NCBI RefSeq assembly: GCF_000020525.1
Contig: NC_011026.1
Span: forward strand, 1,532,001 to 1,596,000
Source: Chloroherpeton thalassium ATCC 35110
GTDB taxonomy: Bacteria; Bacteroidota; Chlorobiia; Chlorobiales; Chloroherpetonaceae
Length of the DNA: 64,000 bases
Reading direction: 5' to 3'
The translations under genes were made by a program, and so were the position numbers. The notes below the pieces were generated by a model. That model was not told the origin of the DNA and made no database searches. It saw nothing but the letters and a program-made list of their open reading frames with translations. Of the stretch, positions 53,290-61,928 are shown piece after piece (the first letter of the stretch is position 1; each line of letters begins with the position of its first letter).

Positions 53290-53550
53290 TTTACATTAGT
53301 CTCAAAGGGGGTAGGCATAGGCGAACAAATGGATTATTAACAAAGACTTCTCTCTGTTGAATAGTTAGTGGCTTGTTAATTTTACTGAAAAAGACCTCTC
53401 TTGTTTTTGTACGCCTGCCCCTTTTTCTTTTTAAAAATCCCCGTTAAAAGCTTTCCTTTTTTATCACAAAAGTCTTAAATACTTAAACGCATCGTCCTGA
53501 GCGGGTAACTTTTTTCCAAGCGGAAAAAAATCGTTGAATGACAAGCGCCT

Positions 53551-53632
53551 TCTCATGCTGAGCCTTCTTAGGCGAATCATCCATGTTGTTCGGTAACGTT
53601 GAATTCTTCGGCTAAAAAGCCTCAGAATGGCG
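53551..53632 (+). repeat. Copy of interspersed palindromic repeat (longer variant)
   Basis: TCTCATGCTGAGCCTTCTTAG opens and GCCTCAGAATGGCG closes the unit; GAATTCTTCGGC matches the copy at 28963. It lies in the 651-base gene-free interval 53290-53940. Confidence 0.7.
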
Positions 53633-53661
53633 CGGTTGTTTTTTGTGCCCGTGTTAAGAGC

Positions 53662-53738
53662 AAGGGGGGAACACATAGGTTCGCCCCTACAAAATCAACC
53701 GCCACCGATTTAGGGGCAGACCTACGTGTCTGCCCTGC
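53662..53738. repeat. Second repeat type: paired GGGC-rich hairpins
   Basis: GGGGGGAAC...GTTCGCCCC (about 53665-53690) and GGGGCAGAC...GTCTGCCC (about 53715-53736) are two hairpins in mirror arrangement around an AAAATCAACCGCC centre. Such CATAGGTTCGCCCCTAC-type elements are widespread mobile-looking repeats in bacterial genomes. The remainder of 53290-53940 shows no ORF. Confidence 0.6.
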
Positions 53739-53940
53739 TTTGACGGCATCAATTTATATGACATAAGGAATTGTCATCTTGCCCCTTTATCTTTTTCCGC
53801 TTCGGAAAAATGATCGGCTCAGATTGGCACGGATTCCGTGTTACTTTGTGTCCAAATATTTATACACTTGTCCATAGGACCGATTGCAATTTCATAACCG
53901 ATTTTTAGGCGAAAGTAAACTTGAGTAAGGAAACGAGAAG

Positions 53941-54195
53941 ATGGAAAAAACAATCACGGTAACCGTTAGGTGTTTTTCGTTGGTAAGCGACGCGCTTGGG
54001 AAATCGGCATTTGAGCTTGATTTGCCGCATGGCGCAACCGCAAAGTTGGTGTTGGAAAAAGTTCGTGAAAGGATGCCTGCCGAGCTAAACGCTTTGCCGA
54101 TTCGCATCGCAGTTAATCAGGAATATATTCTCGGCGACGCTGAGCTTCAGCATCAAGACGAAGTCGCATTGATTCCACCCGTTTCAGGAGGTTAA
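53941..54195 (+). CDS. moaD: Molybdopterin synthase small subunit
   Basis: The 84-residue protein is a ubiquitin-fold MoaD: VTVRCFSLVSDALGKSAFELDLPHG and the C-terminal VALIPPVSGG, whose Gly-Gly end is adenylated and thiocarboxylated to deliver sulfur. Its stop is directly followed by the moaE start. No other molybdenum cofactor gene is in the window. Confidence 0.95.
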   Translation: MEKTITVTVRCFSLVSDALGKSAFELDLPHGATAKLVLEKVRERMPAELNALPIRIAVNQEYILGDAELQHQDEVALIPPVSGG

Positions 54196-54582
54196 ATGAT
54201 AGAAATTCAGGTAACAACGGAAAAAATTCCTCCGCTCCAAAATGACGATTCTCATACGGCTGATGGTGCAGAGCTGATTTTTCATGGCCGTGTGCGCGAA
54301 GAAGAAGATGGAAAAAAACTCAGCGGCATTTTTTACGAGCACTATGAGGAAATGGCAGAGAATGAGTTGCAAAAACTTGCGGAAAAAACCGTGCAAAAAT
54401 TTCCGATTAGCGGCTTAAGCTGCGTGCATCGCGTAGGATTTGTGCAAAATGGCGAAGCCTCGTTGCGGGTGGTAATTTGGTCAAAGCATCGAGCCGAAAG
54501 CCTTGAAGCGATGGCATGGTTTATTTCGGAACTAAAAACTCATGTTCCGATTTGGAAAAAAGCCGTTTTAATGCGCGATTGA
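54196..54582 (+). CDS. moaE: Molybdopterin synthase large subunit
   Basis: The 128-residue protein has ELIFHGRVREEEDGKKLSG, VVIWSKHRAESLEAM with the His-Arg pair, and VPIWKKAV with the two lysines that bind the MoaD terminus. It converts precursor Z to molybdopterin together with MoaD. CAGGAGG, formed by the end of moaD, serves as ribosome site. It is slightly shorter than the usual 140-150 residues at the N-terminus. Confidence 0.95.
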   Translation: MIEIQVTTEKIPPLQNDDSHTADGAELIFHGRVREEEDGKKLSGIFYEHYEEMAENELQKLAEKTVQKFPISGLSCVHRVGFVQNGEASLRVVIWSKHRAESLEAMAWFISELKTHVPIWKKAVLMRD

Positions 54583-54596
54583 AAAACGGCTTTTTT
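54556..54596 (+). terminator. Terminator overlapping the end of moaE
   Basis: AAAAAGCCGTTTT (54556-54568) pairs with AAAACGGCTTTTT, followed by a further T. The left arm lies in the last codons of moaE. Confidence 0.8.
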
Positions 54597-54621
54597 CTAA
54601 ACACTAATACTATATTTTGGG

Positions 54622-55095
54622 CTAATCAGCGGTTTCTACGGCAAGCAAGCGATTGGCGTAGTTCGGTGATAGCATTCTTTTGGCAGCAAGTAAATGGCCA
54701 AGATATTCTTTGCTGGGCTTTAAGCCTTCCTTAATTTGGTCGTTGCACGCTATGTAGGTTTGAGCCGACATGGTTTTCCCGTTTTTCAGCTCGACCTGAA
54801 CATCTGTCCTGTAATAATGTCCAATCGTGACGCCCTCAAAAAGGTCTAATTTTTCGAGACCATCTTCATCCACTTCATAAAGAATGCCTTCTACAAAGGA
54901 ATTGGCGCGAGGAACAATGTTTGCAACACCAGCTTCTTGATCACGATTGCCAGGAGAAACTTTATTAAACACCAGCTCATAGCCGCGAAGAATGGCAGGG
55001 CGTTGACTAAAAAAATAAACCTGGCGATAACTATGAAGCCTTATCGGATTCATATTCGAGCCGTATGCAAAATATTCAACAGTGTGTTCATCCAT
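54622..55095 (-). CDS. Gamma-glutamylcyclotransferase-family protein
   Basis: The 157-residue protein starts with EYFAYGSNMNPIRL, the YGSN substrate loop of GGCT folds, and has SFVEGILYEV with the catalytic Glu and LDLFEGVTIGHYYR. It probably cyclises gamma-glutamyl amines or peptides to 5-oxoproline, but this superfamily is diverse. It follows aroA on the same strand with 15 bases between, so it is likely co-transcribed. Confidence 0.87.
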   Translation of the reverse strand: MDEHTVEYFAYGSNMNPIRLHSYRQVYFFSQRPAILRGYELVFNKVSPGNRDQEAGVANIVPRANSFVEGILYEVDEDGLEKLDLFEGVTIGHYYRTDVQVELKNGKTMSAQTYIACNDQIKEGLKPSKEYLGHLLAAKRMLSPNYANRLLAVETAD

Positions 55096-55110
55096 GGTAA
55101 TTCGGGCGGT

Positions 55111-56418
55111 TTACGTTTTTTGCATAGAATCAATCAATGAGAAGAAATTTGGAAAAGAAACAGCAATGGAACTGTTGTCGTCAAGCTGAATTTCAGCGTT
55201 TGAAAAATGTCCAGCAATGGCAAAACTCATCGCAATTCGATGATCATAGAAAGTTGTAATTTCTATAGTTCCTGTTGGATTGTGGGTGCGGCCTGTCACA
55301 CAAAATCCATCTTTATATTCCTCACAAACAAAGCCTAATCGTTGCAAATTCATCACCAGTGCGTGGATGCGATCGCTTTCCTTTGCTCGCAACTCGGCAG
55401 CATGATGCAACTCAAACTCTCCGGTTGCCATTGCGGAGAGAACCGCCAGCATTGGAATTTCATCAATGATGTCGGAAACAATTTGCGCATCGTTAATTCT
55501 AAGCGGTTTGGTGATGTAATCATTTGAAATAATGATATCGCCAAGCAGTTCGCCTCCGATGGTACGATTGTTTTCCGTTGGAAGTTTTGCGCCAGCTTCG
55601 CGCAAGAGTGAAAGGTAGCCGGCACGCGTATGATTGAGGCCTACATTTTTTAGGCGAATGTCTGATTTTCCAGAAAGCAGCCCCAGCGCAACTAAAAAGC
55701 AAGCACCAGAAGGATCTGCCGGAACCGTGAAGGGTTTCGCTTCAATGTTTTTTTGACCTTCAATAACAATTTTTCTTGAGCCATCCGGTTGTAGTTCGGG
55801 TTCGAGTCCCAACATCAACTCCGTATGATTTCTCGTTTGAATCGGCTCGATGATTTCAGAAATCCCATCAGCGTGAAGTGCGGCAAAAATAACCAACGAT
55901 TTTACCTGTGCGGAAGGAATTTTCTGATAAAACTGAATCGGAGATAGCGGCTTTTTTCCCTCAATTTCAATAGGTGGGGCACCGGTTTCGGATAGCTTAA
56001 TGGATGCGCCCATTTGTGTTAGCGGTTCGGCCACACGGCGCATAGGGCGTTTCATCAAGGAATGGTCTCCCACAAGGGTTGTGCGAAACGGCTGCGCGGC
56101 TAAAATGCCTGAGAGCATTCGGATGGTCGAGCCAGAATTGTTGCACATCAGTTCGCGTTTGCTGCGCGATAAGCTCCAAAGTCCAGATGACTTGATCACC
56201 ACTTTGCGTTGCTCATATCCATCGTTGGTTAGAAAAGACTCTTGCTGTATATCAACGCCTAAGCTTTGCAATACGCTAAGGGTGGTTTGGTTATCTAATC
56301 CTGCCGAATAGTTGGTGATTTCGGTAATGCCGTTGGAAAGAGCACCGATTAAAGCCGTCCGATGCGAAATAGATTTGTCAGGAGGAAGATTAAAAAAGGT
56401 TCCGTTAAATGTTTTCAT
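55111..56418 (-). CDS. aroA: 3-phosphoshikimate 1-carboxyvinyltransferase (EPSP synthase)
   Basis: The 435-residue protein catalyses the sixth shikimate step. Present are LPPDKSISHRTALIGAL, NNSGSTIRMLSG (the PEP/glyphosate loop, with Ser-Thr where many have Thr-Ala), RPMRRVAEPL, DEIPMLAVLSAMATG, RAKESDRI and FYDHRIAMSF. ATG 56418 is preferred over the TTG one codon upstream. It leads a small leftward unit with the GGCT gene. Confidence 0.95.
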   Translation of the reverse strand: MKTFNGTFFNLPPDKSISHRTALIGALSNGITEITNYSAGLDNQTTLSVLQSLGVDIQQESFLTNDGYEQRKVVIKSSGLWSLSRSKRELMCNNSGSTIRMLSGILAAQPFRTTLVGDHSLMKRPMRRVAEPLTQMGASIKLSETGAPPIEIEGKKPLSPIQFYQKIPSAQVKSLVIFAALHADGISEIIEPIQTRNHTELMLGLEPELQPDGSRKIVIEGQKNIEAKPFTVPADPSGACFLVALGLLSGKSDIRLKNVGLNHTRAGYLSLLREAGAKLPTENNRTIGGELLGDIIISNDYITKPLRINDAQIVSDIIDEIPMLAVLSAMATGEFELHHAAELRAKESDRIHALVMNLQRLGFVCEEYKDGFCVTGRTHNPTGTIEITTFYDHRIAMSFAIAGHFSNAEIQLDDNSSIAVSFPNFFSLIDSMQKT

Positions 56419-56584
56419 CAATGAGTATTATCGTAAAGGGTATCGGGAAATAAAAAAAGGCTGACCACGAAAGTCTCCATTCCAAGTAAAGTAAAAATAC
56501 GCTCAAAACTCTATAATTTACTTAACTTTGCTTCTAAAATGGAAACTTTAATTGTGGCAGCCTCAAAAAAGAGCTTAAATCGAT

Positions 56585-56782
56585 TTATGCGTTGCTTTCC
56601 TCATTCGCACGCTGTGCTCTGCGCTTGGAGCGGGCGCGCTTCAGACGATCATCTACGGACGGCTTTGTGTAGTAAGCGCGTTTGCGGAATTCTTTCAAAA
56701 CGCCAGCGCGTTCGTACTTCTTCTTAAAGCGTTTTAACAGCTTATCGATCGTTTCGTTATCCATTAATTGAACACCAACCAC
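56585..56782 (-). CDS. rpsU: 30S ribosomal protein S21
   Basis: The 65-residue basic protein begins at GTG 56782 (AAAGGAGGTGA about 10 bases upstream) as [27 protein letters not shown], the S21 pattern, and ends [15 protein letters not shown]. The strong Shine-Dalgarno site is notable, since S21 helps the 30S subunit use such sites, and most genes in the window lack one. Confidence 0.94.
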   Translation of the reverse strand: MVGVQLMDNETIDKLLKRFKKKYERAGVLKEFRKRAYYTKPSVDDRLKRARSKRRAQRANEESNA

Positions 56783-56823
56783 GTTGATCTCACCTCCTTT
56801 GCAATCGTGTCAGTCAAAAGTAT

Positions 56824-57495
56824 TTATGATTTTTTAATCTTTAACTTCATCTTCCCTTTTTTGGTCACCGTTCTTACCGTACCATCTGGGTTGATCGGAA
56901 TATTTTCTAAAAGTTGTTTATTTCCGTTCTTTCTAAACTCAACAATCACCACATTTGCGCCGCTTGCGGTTGTTTGCTTGCTGCGTACAATGCCAACATC
57001 GTCCAGCGTTGGGTGAAAAACAGCGTCGCCAACGGCATAAAGGCCTTGCGGGAAATATTTTGTACAGTCCTCAGGCTTTAAATCCTCAAGCTTGGGTTCG
57101 CGGTCGATTTGAATTTCCCATTCCTTCACCAACTGAACCTGCATACATTTTGGGCATTTAAGCCAATACTGATTTTCGGACTCTGTGGAAGCGGCTGCCT
57201 TAGCAGGTTTTTCTTGCTTGCCAGACGAATTTGCCACGTTTTCTTTTGGCTTATCGCATGGTTTCCATTCACCGACTAATAACTTTGGTACGTACTCGTT
57301 GCAAATATCGCAGAAAGAAGCTTTAATTTTTCCTGCTAAAATCCAATCTCGTTTCGTAACTAAGTGAGCTGTTCCGTTGCCGGAAACGGAAGTCTTGCTT
57401 CCATTGACATTTTTCGTGTGGCTTTCCACTTTCTTTCTGCTTTCAGCCTGCTGATTTTCAGATTGAGTTGAAACCCCTGATTGTTTCAAAACCAA
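56824..57495 (-). CDS. Zinc-ribbon-like protein of unknown function
   Basis: The protein has two CxxC pairs, FCDICNEY and LKCPKCMQ, about 68 residues apart, which could form one split zinc site. The C-terminal part (YAVGDAVFHPTLDDVGIVRSK, then VVIVEFRKNGNKQLL) resembles the small barrel seen in CarD- and UvrD-tail-like domains that bind RNA polymerase or nucleic acid. A Ser/Asn/Lys-rich linker (about 18-55) looks disordered. TTG 57495 has GGAGG 5 bases upstream and gives 223 residues; a longer frame to 57609 lacks support. A role in transcription is inference. Confidence 0.7.
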   Translation of the reverse strand: MVLKQSGVSTQSENQQAESRKKVESHTKNVNGSKTSVSGNGTAHLVTKRDWILAGKIKASFCDICNEYVPKLLVGEWKPCDKPKENVANSSGKQEKPAKAAASTESENQYWLKCPKCMQVQLVKEWEIQIDREPKLEDLKPEDCTKYFPQGLYAVGDAVFHPTLDDVGIVRSKQTTASGANVVIVEFRKNGNKQLLENIPINPDGTVRTVTKKGKMKLKIKKS

Positions 57496-57682
57496 ATCTT
57501 TCCTCCGATGATTAATTACCCCGTAAGGCAAGCGTGTTATAAAATCGGTTGAATATAAAAAACTACGTCTAAAATCAAGAAAAAAGTTTTGGCAACAACA
57601 TCTTAGCAAAAGCCCCGAACCGCCCTTCTTATTTTAGGGCGAAATCAGTGTCTACAAAACTTTTTCCGTCAAAAAAAGCGGC

Positions 57683-58342
57683 TTACTTTGTATAAGCTTT
57701 GGTCAATCGAGAAAGCGCTGCTTGGCTGATGTCATCGATTTCATCTGTTCCGGTAATGCAAATGGATAAATCGTGAAGCAGCCCATCCGAGAGGCCATAC
57801 AGCCATCCATGAATGGATAACTTTTGCCCGCGCGCCCATGCCGATTCCACAATGGTGGTTTGGCACACATTGATGACTTGCTCAACCACATTCAGCTCGC
57901 AAAGTTTATCCAGTTTTTCTTTTCCATCTGTTATAGTATTAAGCACTGAGCTGTGTTTTCTGATCACATCTTGAACATGACGAAGCCAATTGTCGATCAG
58001 CCCGTGCGAGCTATATTGCATCGCAGCCATAATGCCACCACAGCCATAGTGTCCGCAAACCATGATATGCTCCACCTGAAGTACGTCCACCGCGTACTGA
58101 ATCACCGATAAGCAATTCAGGTCGGTGTGAATAACCATGTTTGCGACATTTCGATGAACAAAAAGTTCCCCCGGCATCAGTCCCACAATCTCATTTGCCG
58201 GCACGCGGCTATCGGAGCAGCCAATCCACAGATACTTGGGTGCTTGCTGTTTGGAAAGTGTTGGGAAAAATTCCGGATCACGCTCCGTAATGCTTTTTGC
58301 CCATCTCTTATTGTTTTCAAACAGTTCGTGTAACGTCCGCAT
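57683..58342 (-). CDS. can: Beta-class carbonic anhydrase
   Basis: The 219-residue protein has the zinc ligands and catalytic dyad WIGCSDSRVPANEIVG and CGHYGCGGI, plus VHRNVANMV. It interconverts CO2 and bicarbonate; in autotrophs this also feeds carboxylating enzymes. Length and layout match E. coli Can. It is divergent from thrA across a 422-base interval; a CGGCTC/GAGCCG hairpin lies in its leader at about 58400-58418. Confidence 0.95.
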   Translation of the reverse strand: MRTLHELFENNKRWAKSITERDPEFFPTLSKQQAPKYLWIGCSDSRVPANEIVGLMPGELFVHRNVANMVIHTDLNCLSVIQYAVDVLQVEHIMVCGHYGCGGIMAAMQYSSHGLIDNWLRHVQDVIRKHSSVLNTITDGKEKLDKLCELNVVEQVINVCQTTIVESAWARGQKLSIHGWLYGLSDGLLHDLSICITGTDEIDDISQAALSRLTKAYTK

Positions 58343-58629
58343 AATTTTTTACGACTTGAATCAAATTTAAAATGATTGATAAAACCACTGCATTTGAGCG
58401 GCTCCGCTAACGAGCCGTTATTATAAGCGTTTTTTCTTAGGATTATCAATAAATTCTTGTGCTTTTGGTTATTTGGGGCAATTTTTAGGGCAAAAATTTT
58501 TGAAGCCAATTCGCAGGGTTGAGCAGAAGTGACTGTTTCACCATCCCAATATGAAATCATAAACTCACGCAAACAATGCGAACAAGTTTGAAAAAAGAAC
58601 GAAAACCAAAGGCTAAAGATTTTTTATCA

Positions 58630-58704
58630 TGAAAAAAATTGGTTCTATTTAAAGACGCGGCTCTTTTTCTTGCAAAAGCCTTTTTTGCAAGGCTTTCTTT
58701 TTTT
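58630..58704 (+). promoter_or_regulatory. Candidate transcription attenuator of thrA
   Basis: A 7-codon ORF, MKKIGSI (58630-58653), is followed by two mutually exclusive hairpins. CTTGCAAAA (58669-58677) can pair with TTTTGCAAG (58683-58691), or AAAGCCT (58675-58681) with AGGCTTT (58690-58696), the latter followed directly by CTTTTTTT. GGCT at 58659 could also pair with AGCC at 58677. No rightward gene lies upstream. The structure fits a leader-peptide attenuator; the peptide has two Ile codons but no Thr. Confidence 0.5.
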
Positions 58705-58764
58705 GCGTTATTTATTTGTCATAACAACTCAACTTGCTGCAAAAACGGCACAACATTTTCAGGC

Positions 58765-61224
58765 ATGAAAGTTCTTAAATTCGGTGGATCTTCGATCGCT
58801 TCGTCAAAGCGGATTAAAAATGTCATTCAGATTATTCACAACGCGGTTCGCAATGACAAAATCATTGTGGTCGTTTCGGCATTCGGCGGGGTTACGGATT
58901 TATTGATTGAAACCGGCCTGAAAGCCGAACAAGGCGACGCAAGCTACCGCGAGTCGCTGGCCAAACTGGAAGAACGGCATCGGCAAACGGCCATTGAATT
59001 GTTCTCGGAGGATGTGTATCAGGATGCTTTGCTGCATCTGAAAAAAGAATTCACAGAGATAAATAATGTCTTGCAAGGCGTGTTTTTGCTGCACGAGCGC
59101 TCCGCAAAAAGCGCGGACTTGATTTCAAGCTTTGGCGAGCGGCTTTCGGCCTACTTGATCAGCAGAGCCTTAACTTGCGAAGGAATAGACGCGTCGTATG
59201 TCGACGCGCGAAAATTAATTCGCACCGACCGTAACTACGGCCATGCTTGTGTATCCTTCGAAGAAACCAATGCGCGCATTCGTGCCTATATCGAATCCGA
59301 TTCTGCCTTGCCGGTTGTCACTGGCTTTATTGCGTCCGCCAATGATGATACCACGACGACGCTTGGCCGCGGCGGATCGGATTATACGGCAGCCATCCTG
59401 GCTGGTGCGCTGTCGGCTGCGGAAATCCAAATTTGGACAGATGTGCCCGGCTTAATGAGCGCCGATCCGCGTCGCGTGAAGGAGGCTTACACCTTGCCGA
59501 TTATTAGCTACGCCGAAGCAATGGAGCTTTCTCATGCTGGCGCGAAAGTATTGCATCCATACACCGTGCGTCCGGCTGTGGAGCAAAAAATTCCGCTCGT
59601 GATCAAAAATACCTTTGACCCGGAAAATCCTGGTACAACCATTGTTGAAAAAGCGGTTGAAGAAGGCGGGTTCGGCAGTGTAAAAGGGATTTCATCGGTC
59701 AATGATGTTGTGCTGGTCGATATTGCCGGCAGCGGTATGGTGGGCGTGCCGGGCATTGCCTCGCGGCTGTTTGCTTCGCTCGCACAAGCAGGCATCAATA
59801 TTATTTTCATTTCTCAAGCCTCTTCGGAACAATCGATTAGCCTTGCTATCAACCCCGATAAAGCGGAAAAAGCAAAGGCGATTGTGGAGAAAGAATTCGC
59901 GAGTGAAATTGCTGCGCGCCAAATCGAGCGCGTCTCGCTACGCATGGGCATGGCGATTATTTCCATCGTAGGCGACAAAATGTGTGGCAAGCCCGGTGTT
60001 TCTGCGCGGCTGTTTGAAACGCTTGGCAAAAACGGCGTGAATGTCTTTGCCGTCGCGCAAGGCGCAAACGAGATGAATATTTCCGTTGTCGTCGACAGCG
60101 TGGAAGAGGACAAGGCGCTCAATTGTATTCACGAATCGTTTTTCCTTTCGCGAAACAAAATTCACTTGTTTGTTGCCGGAACAGGCACCATTGCAAGCAG
60201 TCTGATTCGCCAAATCGCCGCGCATCGCGATACGCTGCGCAAGGAACTCAACCTCGAAATAGAAATTTGCGGCTTGGTCAACACGCGCAAAATGGCGCTT
60301 TCCAAAGATGGCATTTCACTTGAAATGTGGGAATCCGAAATGCAGCCTCATGAAGCGGGCAGCGGGATTGAGCAGTTCATTGACAACATTCGCAAGCTCA
60401 ATTTGCACAATTCCATTTTCGTGGATTGCACAGCCAGCCAAGTCGTTGCAGCGGCTTACCCAAGTTTGTTGGGTTCAAATATTTCTGTTGTGACGGCCAA
60501 TAAGCTTGGCACGGCGGGCTCGTTGGCGCTGTATCAGAAAATATGTTCTGCGTTGCGTCAAGGTCGGGCGAAATTTCTTTACGAAACCAATGTTGGCGCG
60601 GGTTTGCCGATTATCGGCACGCTTTCGGACTTGAAAAAAAGCGGTGATGTCATTGAAAAAATTGAAGGCGTCGTTTCCGGTACGCTCAGCTATATTTTCA
60701 CAATGCTAAAAACAGGAATGCGATTCAGCGAAATTATTGTTGAGGCAAAAGAGGCTGGCTATACCGAGCCCGATCCGCGCGAAGATCTTTCCGGTGCCGA
60801 TTTCGCTCGCAAGTTTTTAATTTTAGCGCGTGAACTTGGCCATAAAATGAACTTTGAGGATATCGAATTTGAAAATCTGGTGCCGGAGCCGCTTCGTGGT
60901 GATATTTCCGTCCAGGAATTTCTTGAAAAACTTCCAGCTTACGACAGCTATTTCGAAAACCTGTTGGCTGAAGCAAAAGCGAATCACGCCGTTTTGAGCT
61001 ACTTAGGACGGCTTGAAAACGGTGTGGTGAAGATTGGGTTATCTCAAGTTCCAGAAACCAGCCCAATTGCTACATTAACCGGAACGGAAAACATGATTTC
61101 CTTCACAACAGGTCGCTATCATCAAAATCCGTTGATTGTCAAAGGGCCAGGCGCTGGGGCGGAAGTGACTGCAGGCGGCGTATTTGCCGATATTTTACGG
61201 ATTTCCAACTACTTTGCCTACTAA
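58765..61224 (+). CDS. thrA: Bifunctional aspartate kinase/homoserine dehydrogenase
   Basis: The 819-residue protein equals E. coli ThrA in length and order. Residues 1-295 are the kinase (MKVLKFGGSSIASSKRI, TTTLGRGGSDYTAAI). About 300-460 hold two ACT domains (VLVDIAGSGMVGVPGIA, GDKMCGKPGVSARLF). About 465-819 are the dehydrogenase (LFVAGTGTIASSLI, TANKLG, YETNVGAGLPIIGTL, GVVSGTLSYIFT, DLSGADFARK). It makes aspartyl phosphate and homoserine for Thr and Met. ATG 58765 is chosen; the frame is open upstream but covers the leader hairpins. No thrB or thrC follows. Confidence 0.96.
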   Translation: MKVLKFGGSSIASSKRIKNVIQIIHNAVRNDKIIVVVSAFGGVTDLLIETGLKAEQGDASYRESLAKLEERHRQTAIELFSEDVYQDALLHLKKEFTEINNVLQGVFLLHERSAKSADLISSFGERLSAYLISRALTCEGIDASYVDARKLIRTDRNYGHACVSFEETNARIRAYIESDSALPVVTGFIASANDDTTTTLGRGGSDYTAAILAGALSAAEIQIWTDVPGLMSADPRRVKEAYTLPIISYAEAMELSHAGAKVLHPYTVRPAVEQKIPLVIKNTFDPENPGTTIVEKAVEEGGFGSVKGISSVNDVVLVDIAGSGMVGVPGIASRLFASLAQAGINIIFISQASSEQSISLAINPDKAEKAKAIVEKEFASEIAARQIERVSLRMGMAIISIVGDKMCGKPGVSARLFETLGKNGVNVFAVAQGANEMNISVVVDSVEEDKALNCIHESFFLSRNKIHLFVAGTGTIASSLIRQIAAHRDTLRKELNLEIEICGLVNTRKMALSKDGISLEMWESEMQPHEAGSGIEQFIDNIRKLNLHNSIFVDCTASQVVAAAYPSLLGSNISVVTANKLGTAGSLALYQKICSALRQGRAKFLYETNVGAGLPIIGTLSDLKKSGDVIEKIEGVVSGTLSYIFTMLKTGMRFSEIIVEAKEAGYTEPDPREDLSGADFARKFLILARELGHKMNFEDIEFENLVPEPLRGDISVQEFLEKLPAYDSYFENLLAEAKANHAVLSYLGRLENGVVKIGLSQVPETSPIATLTGTENMISFTTGRYHQNPLIVKGPGAGAEVTAGGVFADILRISNYFAY

Positions 61225-61243
61225 AACGCTTATTTGGAAAAAC

Positions 61244-61273
61244 AAAAAAGCCCGCATTCAATGCGGGCTTTTT
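61244..61273. terminator. Bidirectional terminator
   Basis: AAAAAAGCCCGCAT pairs with ATGCGGGCTTTTT around TCA-A. It lies between the convergent thrA and YtxH-family genes. Confidence 0.93.
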
Positions 61274-61294
61274 ATTTTGATGAACGAACTTTTG

Positions 61295-61582
61295 CTATTT
61301 GACTAAATCGCTTTCGATTTCTTCCGTGCTCGGACTTGACAAATCTATGTCATTATAGGCATGTTGAAGATGATGCGTGGCCTTTTTGGCCGCAGCCGCA
61401 GCTTCTTTTGCCGCATCAGCCGCTTCCTTCGCGGCTTTTCTGGCGGATTCTAAAGCATCTTTCGATGCGTGGCCAATATCTTCACGAAGCTCTTTGCCTG
61501 ACTTTGGCGCGAGCAAAAGTCCAATAGTAATACCAGCAGCAAACGATAAAATTCCCAGTGTGACATCTTTTGTTGTTGACAT
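61295..61582 (-). CDS. YtxH-family small membrane protein
   Basis: The 95-residue protein has one N-terminal hydrophobic segment (LGILSFAAGITIGLLLAPKSGKELR, the YtxH hallmark). It then has a long amphipathic Ala/Lys/Glu helix (AARKAAKEAADAAKEAAAAAK region) likely to form a coiled coil. YtxH proteins are stress-linked, function unknown. GAGGGGAGG stands before the ATG, a strong ribosome site. Confidence 0.9.
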   Translation of the reverse strand: MSTTKDVTLGILSFAAGITIGLLLAPKSGKELREDIGHASKDALESARKAAKEAADAAKEAAAAAKKATHHLQHAYNDIDLSSPSTEEIESDLVK

Positions 61583-61618
61583 ATCATCCTCCCCTCGGTT
61601 AAGTGTTTACTGATTGTA

Positions 61619-61897
61619 CTATGATCTTCGGATTTCAAAGCCTGTAAATTCATTGGTTGCTGGTTTTTGCAAACGACGTATTTTTAAAACCTGCGCGCCA
61701 AACGGACCTTTTTTGGCTTCTGCAAAAAACGCATCGAAGCGATCAGCTTCACCTTGAATGTCCATTTCAACCGTGCCGTCCGAAAGGTTTCTTACAAATC
61801 CTTTTAGCCCAAATCGCTTGGCCGCTTGTGCAATAAACCATCTATAACCAACACCTTGAACCAGGCCTTCCGCAATTACATGAAATCGCTGTTGCAT
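61619..61897 (-). CDS. acyP: Acylphosphatase
   Basis: The 92-residue protein has the whole acylphosphatase fold: [13 protein letters not shown] with the phosphate-binding Arg and loop, [16 protein letters not shown] with the catalytic Asn. It hydrolyses acyl phosphates such as carbamoyl or 1,3-bisphosphoglycerate. It lies 31 bases downstream of ftsH on the same strand and may share its transcript. Confidence 0.94.
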   Translation of the reverse strand: MQQRFHVIAEGLVQGVGYRWFIAQAAKRFGLKGFVRNLSDGTVEMDIQGEADRFDAFFAEAKKGPFGAQVLKIRRLQKPATNEFTGFEIRRS

Positions 61898-61928
61898 AAG
61901 AAGTCAACTACGTTTTTTTTCAGGATGT

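Noticed and set aside
53464-53676. 70-codon leftward ORF
   Set aside because: It consists largely of the interspersed repeat in translation.
58639-58764. N-terminal extension of ThrA
   Set aside because: The open frame covers the leader hairpins; MKVLKFGGSS at 58765 is the family start.
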